Below, piece after piece: positions 40,301-44,740 of a stretch of 44,740 nt of DNA. Location of the stretch: the IMG/VR virus record IMGVR_UViG_3300042520_001052, positions 1 through 44,740 of that record. One strand, given 5' to 3'. The notes under the pieces are model-generated. The model was given only the letters and a program-made list of their open reading frames with translations, searched no databases and was not told the DNA's origin. Source of the DNA: a virus. The position numbers and the translations under genes were made by a program. How positions within the stretch are numbered: position 1 is the stretch's first letter; each line of letters opens with the position of its first letter.

Positions 40301-42323
40301 GTGCTCTGATATTAGCCATAAATGGTATTGCATTAGCAGAATCACCAAGTATTGCCTCAGTATCATATACCAGTTTAAGCTGATTAGGCTGCATTAGAAT
40401 ATCCTGACCAGCTCCTTTAAGCTTACTGATACCATGAAGCTCTTGGTAATCACGTTCATAAGACTGGAGTGCAAATATGTCACGCTCAGGGTTAGCAGTA
40501 TTTACCTCAGTTCCTCTGATAGCCCCTTGCCTGACATTAGCAATATTGGATATAGCATCCTCTGACAGAGTACCCTCCTGCAAATGCTTCTCAATAACAA
40601 CTTTCTTGGAGTCAGTTAGCAGCTTGAGCATATCATCAGCGCTAGTAACAACTTGCTCCTTACCTGATTCTGATATGACTCTAATGCTTGGCAACATGGC
40701 ATCACGCATTTCCTTATAAGCTTTCTCCAGCATTGGAATGTCATACTCTCCTAGTATCTGAGTTGGCTTAAGCATGATACCAGTTTTATGCGCCCACAAA
40801 GTGCGAGCATTAGCCTCAGCCACATCAGTAACGGTTCTAGCATCCCATACCTTATTAGGGTTAATGACATATTTGGAATCGCCAGCAATGACAGCTTTAT
40901 CTTTAAGTACTACTTTCTGACCATTGCCGAGCTTATCCCACAAGCTATTAAATAGGCGAGGTTCAGAGTCAAGCTGACCCATCCTCTCACCCCAAGTATT
41001 TAATAGCTTACTGCTATAACGGTCAATGACAGCATACTGGTCATCAGCAATTTGCTTGCCAGCATTGATAGCAGTCTTGACTTCCTCAACTACCTTCTCA
41101 GCTTTAGTAATGACGCCTTTGCGGGCCACTCCTACCAAACCATTAAGGTGCTGAGCAATAGCATCCATCTTCTGACCATTCTTAAGCCATAGCATGTTGG
41201 TGACTTCATGAATCTGATTAGTAGCTACATCGTCTTCACCAGCAACAAGCTCTCTCCAAATCTGCCTTCTATTGTCATCAATAGCATTATTAGTTCTAGC
41301 CTGCTTCTGAGCCTTAAGAGCATTGAGGGCAGCATCGTCACCGATTGGAGTAGTGTCCAGCTTAGCTTGATTCTCAAAACTGACAGCAAGCTCTTCAAAC
41401 TTCTTGCTACCGACTGAGATACCATCTTGCCATTGAGCACCCATAAGTTTCTTATTAATGGATGATAGCTCCTTAGCAATACCTACACCTCGTACTACAG
41501 CACTGCCAAGACCGCCTACCAAGCCTGATACCCAAGCGCCAGTATAAAGGTTATGAGCTATATCACCAGCATCCTGCTCATCTAGTATTGGGCTGGCATT
41601 AAGCATTGTCTGCACACCAGCTTCAAATACCAGACCTTGAATAGCTTGCTCTCCGGCACCAAGCGCAGCAGCCTTAATAAAGTTAGCATTAAGAGCACTA
41701 AATACATTGCTATTGCTTGCCATGGATTTCAATGCTTCACCATACAAAAAGTCTTGCTTACCTGTCAATAAGCCAGTAGCCTCACTCATACCAATGCCGA
41801 TCTTACCAGTCTTAGCAAATGTATCAAGAGCTTTAGCCCCATAATTATACACTTTAAGAGCGCCAAGGCCAGCAGGAATGGAGGATGCTATAAAGCCAGC
41901 AGTATCAATACCTTCTTTATGCAGAACATAGTATTGAGCCAAGTCGTTATCAAGAGATTGCATCCAGTCATGAGCTTGTTGCTCTTGCATTTCCACTCCT
42001 GGTAAGAAGTTAGCAATACTGATTGTGCTATTATAAAGTTGATTAGCAGCGCTAACAGTTGTGGCCGCTGTAGTTTTCCAGTCATAGCCAGTGATGCCGC
42101 CAATAGCAGCACCAATGACAGTACCTACTGGGCCGAAAGCTGAGCCAGCAGTAGCGCCAGCCCATATACCAGTGCCAGTTCTGACACCAGCCCCAATAGC
42201 TTCAAGTGCAGTCATATCCCCATTAGCAAGAGCATGATTGCCAGCAGCTTTTAGGAAGTCATATTCTGGCTGCCCTGGGATACTAGCAACCTGGCTCTCT
42301 GAGTTATTATCAATAGTTTCCAT
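37359..42323 (-). CDS. Large internal virion (ejection-type) protein, 1654 aa
   Basis: The longest gene in the window, and last of the late block. Residues about 42-80 are a Gly/Ala-rich hydrophobic stretch with GAAIGGITGY, and a second such stretch lies near 265-280; these could insert into membranes. The middle (about 480-960) is charged and mostly helical. The C-terminal third contains QRPMMFNGPIGQAVGLYQTYT, GLPAFQAINTHIVGGAAGN and ITVVPLNPADIPAVS, segments that I associate with large virion proteins of podoviruses. No lytic transglycosylase motif was found. By position and size it matches T7 gp16, which enters the cell first. ATG 42323 follows AAGGA. Confidence 0.7.
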   Translation of the reverse strand: METIDNNSESQVASIPGQPEYDFLKAAGNHALANGDMTALEAIGAGVRTGTGIWAGATAGSAFGPVGTVIGAAIGGITGYDWKTTAATTVSAANQLYNSTISIANFLPGVEMQEQQAHDWMQSLDNDLAQYYVLHKEGIDTAGFIASSIPAGLGALKVYNYGAKALDTFAKTGKIGIGMSEATGLLTGKQDFLYGEALKSMASNSNVFSALNANFIKAAALGAGEQAIQGLVFEAGVQTMLNASPILDEQDAGDIAHNLYTGAWVSGLVGGLGSAVVRGVGIAKELSSINKKLMGAQWQDGISVGSKKFEELAVSFENQAKLDTTPIGDDAALNALKAQKQARTNNAIDDNRRQIWRELVAGEDDVATNQIHEVTNMLWLKNGQKMDAIAQHLNGLVGVARKGVITKAEKVVEEVKTAINAGKQIADDQYAVIDRYSSKLLNTWGERMGQLDSEPRLFNSLWDKLGNGQKVVLKDKAVIAGDSKYVINPNKVWDARTVTDVAEANARTLWAHKTGIMLKPTQILGEYDIPMLEKAYKEMRDAMLPSIRVISESGKEQVVTSADDMLKLLTDSKKVVIEKHLQEGTLSEDAISNIANVRQGAIRGTEVNTANPERDIFALQSYERDYQELHGISKLKGAGQDILMQPNQLKLVYDTEAILGDSANAIPFMANIRAQQKIYEQAADTAVASVLGESVFKQLIKVPTQMMREVTRAGAGGGMLKSADSNYLTAGSVFERIGTVFHRTLQETKNAVNASLHPVAYKLYGNQKATMDYVTVMHQIGNTGERYKLHPTEMKLVHESYDEVLAGTKALNGDVKLEIPIQTEEAYNLIRAHRDLNKVRLSKFEQIRALGNSGKIYDGDIIYAPPVNLKDYPYYAFVSDSHQLTGTGATKMIWATDPEKLEAKLALIPEEFQAGIVRKPAAVTGKEVDRWKKAIGDYERGDSLTDNYFDSALGRSGAASEYLPPTKDSLIVDHLMDWHYRQERNLLDETFGAFYSKEFDELQKLAERWSDKNLSRLGFQKPGELAKEQSNNPYLSYIRTALDMPNTDKIPMKLTQDWADKQVSKLWNEAKHSLGSAVKQDDLDAINKAFQDAGINTVNYDAVAYALANHEVPRGALGTFVRRANSIVAGIGLGLDALNAINNRVGSLVMLAPETQFLLDKIKAGNTDAVGALAQLGNVTIPGTQHSYLSTHKLIANALKDSFKPEMRAWAAERGFSTRHVNDVSDIVDTLALTGKEYQLDLEGKITLAFDKTQRFLKRGSELTGNAYAEEMTRLTAALVAKQITDIAVSQGIITERLAESAIQTFVNRTNGIYLASQRPMMFNGPIGQAVGLYQTYTITMMNNFFRYVSNGSAKSAALMMTAQGSIYGMSGLPAFQAINTHIVGGAAGNGDHTDMFAKAYASMDKDVADWFMYGALSNVGGLIHPGLKTNMYTRGDVNPRNITVVPLNPADIPAVSIGARFISNFVDTVDKIAGGGSVTTSLLQGLEHNGISRPLTGLAQVLEAFGPTGKSYATSRQGSLIAANDLMSMVNLTRLAGAKPMDEALALDASYRSTVYKAKHDDQMKALGSTIKSKVTGNQELTEDDLHSFQQEYIKLGGKQNGWNRYFARLQKDANVSVSNRISKLMKSQDSIHMQNMMGGIQLNDFTQPESEE

Positions 42324-42332
42324 AAAGGTTCC

Positions 42333-44261
42333 TTATCTTCTAGTAGCATCTTCTGGGTTACGACTCTCTACCAGCTTGCTAGCAAACCAGTCAGTAGCCC
42401 CCGGGGCAATACCATGCAGAGCGCTACCTATAGGGCCAGACCTTGTTATCTGGTAAATAAGAGCTGTCTTAACATCAGTAGGATTAGTCATATCAAGCTC
42501 GCGCTCACCAATACCTCTAATCATATAGCTATTCATCATAGGAATACCAAAGCGGCTATAACCTTGTTTAGCATTGTTATAAGTAATAGCCTCTGAATAT
42601 AGTCCTGATAACTCCTTAGCTAGCTCATTCATATTAACATCTTTAGAGGTCAGAGCTTTTTCAGCAAGTGAGCTTATCTCCTCAAAGCTGGTATCAAGAT
42701 TACCCTCTGCTATCTTAGGAGCTAAATACTTACTGAAGAACTTGCCGCCTTTCTTAGCAGTAGCAAAATTAGCAAGCTCAGCAGGTTTAGGTAGTTTGGT
42801 CAAATCACTAGATTCAGGATTCATCATGGCTTCAGTGAAGTGCTTTACCACTCTGGAGTCAGCTTCTACTTTAAGCTCTTTCATGCTAATATTAGCATCC
42901 TCTTTCTTAATAGCTTGCATCTCATAGTCAATTCTATCTTGAATAGCTTTAGCAGTTCTAGCCTGGGATGGTTCCAATTTAGGGTTAAGAACCTGCCTAT
43001 TAATAGCTGCCTCAGTTGGAGTAAATCCAAAAGGAATAACTGGATGCTTTTCTGGTGCTACTTCATACTGCTTCTTAACTGATGCCATAGAATCATTAAC
43101 TGCTTTCCAAGCAATGCTAAGAGAATCTTGTGGATTCTTAGCACGTTTCTGACCATCAATAATAACCTTTTCAGCGTCATAGATATTATCAGGGATATAG
43201 ATAAGGTTATCAGCACCAATAGATGCAACTACTTGCTTATAGCGAGCAACCAAATCTTTCTTACCTTCTTGAACTGCAAGAGCCTTATCAAGTTCAAATT
43301 GCTTCTTAGTAGTGGTAAGTTCATCTCTTAGCTTCTTAGCTTCATCCTTATTACCAGCCTTATCAGCTTTAGCAGCCCTATCTTCCAAATCAAGTATTAG
43401 CTTATTAGCATCTTGCTCTTGTTTAGCATCCCACTTGGTTTGGGCGAAATCCATGCTTTGCTGCTTGAAGTCGTTAGCAATAGAGCGTTGCTCTTGAGCT
43501 GCATTGAACTGAGCTACATCAAGATTATAACGTTTCTCAGCCATAGCTTGATTAGCTTGGAAGTGCCGCTCTGCTTGAGCCATACTTTGATGCTGAAGTA
43601 TTACTGAGTCTTGATGCGCAGCTGCTGATATCATAGCTTGATTGCCAGACATGACAGCTTTAAGTGCATCCACATTAGCGTTAATACCTTTAAGCTTCAG
43701 CTCCTCAGCAGCTTGCTTATTAGCAGCACTTGCAAGTTCCAGCTTCTTAGCAGTAATATCCTCATTAACAGTTTCAGATACTATCTTACTGGTCATTACT
43801 CCTTGCTGAATCTGCTGATTGATATCATTGATTTCTTGGGTTGCCAGTAATGAAGTCTGGGTAGCAGCATTAGCTTTCTCTGCTACTGAATCCTTTTGGA
43901 ACTGAGCAAGTAGCCACTCAAGAGGATTATCTAAGAATCCTACTTGGCTAAGTTGCTCATACTCTTGTGTAGCTGCAAGGGCTTCATCAGTAGCTTGTGC
44001 CTTAGTGGCAGAGAGCTTCTCCATCCTGTAATTAGCAGCATTAGGGTCAGCACCAAGAGCTTTAGCAAGAACCTTACCAACATTGATAGCAGCATTATCA
44101 TCCTTAAGTTTCTGAGCTTCAACCTCAGTTTTAAGTTGTGCTGATGTGGAAGCGCTGTCACTAATAGCTTTAGTAGCTTCCTGAGTCTGCATAGCATATT
44201 GCCCAAATTGCTGATTCATACCAGCTTGGGCTTCCATCAAAGCATCAATTAAACTTGCCAT
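42333..44261 (-). CDS. Coiled-coil internal virion protein, gp15-like position
   Basis: A 642-aa protein overlapping the end of the 367-aa gene by 13 bases. The first 350 residues are strongly helical with heptad-like Ala/Glu/Lys/Gln patterns; one run is rich in Asp/Lys (DRAAKADKAGNKDEAKK). The C-terminal part is more globular, with KKGGKFFSKYLAPKIAEG and RGIGERELDMTNPTDV. It stands second of three internal proteins, as T7 gp15 does, and could form the ejection channel. Assigned from size, order and helical content. Confidence 0.65.
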   Translation of the reverse strand: MASLIDALMEAQAGMNQQFGQYAMQTQEATKAISDSASTSAQLKTEVEAQKLKDDNAAINVGKVLAKALGADPNAANYRMEKLSATKAQATDEALAATQEYEQLSQVGFLDNPLEWLLAQFQKDSVAEKANAATQTSLLATQEINDINQQIQQGVMTSKIVSETVNEDITAKKLELASAANKQAAEELKLKGINANVDALKAVMSGNQAMISAAAHQDSVILQHQSMAQAERHFQANQAMAEKRYNLDVAQFNAAQEQRSIANDFKQQSMDFAQTKWDAKQEQDANKLILDLEDRAAKADKAGNKDEAKKLRDELTTTKKQFELDKALAVQEGKKDLVARYKQVVASIGADNLIYIPDNIYDAEKVIIDGQKRAKNPQDSLSIAWKAVNDSMASVKKQYEVAPEKHPVIPFGFTPTEAAINRQVLNPKLEPSQARTAKAIQDRIDYEMQAIKKEDANISMKELKVEADSRVVKHFTEAMMNPESSDLTKLPKPAELANFATAKKGGKFFSKYLAPKIAEGNLDTSFEEISSLAEKALTSKDVNMNELAKELSGLYSEAITYNNAKQGYSRFGIPMMNSYMIRGIGERELDMTNPTDVKTALIYQITRSGPIGSALHGIAPGATDWFASKLVESRNPEDATRR

Positions 44262-44740
44262 TGAGCACCTACCTTTGCTACCTTTTTAGCTGCCACTATT
44301 ACTTGATGTTTCATATAAGCTGACCATACTGCCACTACTGGGCGCATTACTTGAATCATAAGCTTACTAGCCAGAGTGTGACCATGTAACCAGTTAGCAA
44401 CAAAAGGTATAGCCCAAGAATGGTACCACGCAAACAGCTCAGGATTAAACTCTTTAATAATAGCACCGTATATCGAATCAGCCAGATAAGTATCATCATC
44501 CATATATCCTAATTCGTGCATACGAGTGCAGATAACAGTGCCCATACTAGAGCCAGAATCTCCAGAGCCTCCTGAGCTGCCACCAAAGAGGCCACCAATA
44601 CCTGATAGCAGAGAGTTACTAGCAACATCTTGCAGCACACCTAGGAACTCAGAACCTCCACCTGTTCTTTGCTCTCCTGACACTGGGTCAAAGGTAGCTG
44701 ACTTAAGACCTTCAGCCATACTACCAGCAGCAGACTCGAA
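44249..44740 (-). CDS. Internal virion protein, gp14-like position (C-terminal part; begins at the left end of the window)
   Basis: The 3' part of the gene that starts at 806; positions 44547-44740 repeat bases 1-194. Residues 267-367 of the joined protein contain ICTRMHELGYMDDDTYLADS and PELFAWYHSWAIP, a helical module that I associate with small internal proteins of podoviruses, with CTRMHELG as the most typical segment, followed by a Lys/Val-rich end. The stop TGA at 44249 is read through by the overlapping start of the next gene. An ATG at 44719 is not a gene start but an internal Met (SMAEGLK). Confidence 0.75.
   Translation of the reverse strand, partial: FESAAGSMAEGLKSATFDPVSGEQRTGGGSEFLGVLQDVASNSLLSGIGGLFGGSSGGSGDSGSSMGTVICTRMHELGYMDDDTYLADSIYGAIIKEFNPELFAWYHSWAIPFVANWLHGHTLASKLMIQVMRPVVAVWSAYMKHQVIVAAKKVAKVGAQWQV
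44547..44740. repeat. Right copy of the 194-bp terminal overlap
   Basis: Matches bases 1-194 except for G at 44613 (T at 67). It lies in one reading frame, so the difference changes Tyr (left) to Ser (right) in the internal virion protein. This supports a circular or permuted molecule with a sequence variant in the population, or an assembly error in one copy. Confidence 0.95.

Noticed and set aside
44249-44719. Separate 156-aa gene starting at 44719
   Set aside because: The frame continues upstream across the contig join to an ATG with a good ribosome site at 806; 44719 is an internal Met.
1-44740. tRNA genes, CRISPR arrays, integrase or transposase
   Set aside because: No cloverleaf, no regular repeat-spacer series and no recombinase motif were recognised by reading; a dedicated search could still find a tRNA.

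Overview
This window is almost certainly one complete, circularly permuted genome of a strictly lytic tailed phage with podovirus-type gene content. Bases 1-194 recur at 44547-44740 with one mismatch, and one reading frame runs unbroken across the join, so the unit genome is about 44,546 bp. The replication set (family A DNA polymerase, SF1 helicase, Sak4-like ATPase, DUF3987-type ATPase, dUTPase) and the virion set (terminase, portal, scaffold, capsid, tail fibres, three large internal proteins) are typical of phages of Gram-negative bacteria. A small protein related to ribosome modulation factor hints at a pseudomonadotal host, but the host cannot be read from the sequence. No integrase, repressor, phage RNA polymerase, tape-measure or sheath gene was seen, and no recognisable endolysin, tRNA or CRISPR array.

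Layout: two long, opposed transcription blocks diverge from a control region at 15075-15550 and converge at a terminator near 37300. The minus-strand (late, virion) block reads from TerS (15074) through TerL, portal, scaffold, major capsid protein, adaptor, RCC1-repeat fibre, nozzle-like protein and a glycine-rich tip adhesin. It then crosses the contig join into three internal (ejection-type) virion proteins in the order of T7 genes 14-15-16, and stops at a leftward rho-independent terminator (37281-37316).

The plus-strand block holds several small early genes, a non-coding region with inverted iteron arrays that looks like a replication origin (15956-16403), a RecD-like helicase, and a self-contained promoter/operator-gene-terminator unit for an unknown 234-aa protein (20401-21336). 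The replication and recombination module follows (PD-(D/E)XK nuclease, Sak4-like ATPase, acidic mini-protein, DHH phosphoesterase, SSB-like protein, PolA, DUF3987 ATPase). It is interrupted by two HNH endonuclease genes that sit exactly at gene junctions. An atypical SGNH hydrolase, candidate lysis genes, dUTPase and small conserved phage proteins complete the block.

The most unusual items are: inverted 8/9-bp phased iteron arrays; a 172-bp nested-palindrome element between late genes; the isolated operator-controlled 234-aa gene; a seamless HNH insertion with a duplicated stop/start junction; a polymerase with His at the position equivalent to E. coli Phe762 and HDS instead of HDE; an RCC1 beta-propeller tail fibre; and a recurrent hairpin with an AAGGAW loop at four gene ends.
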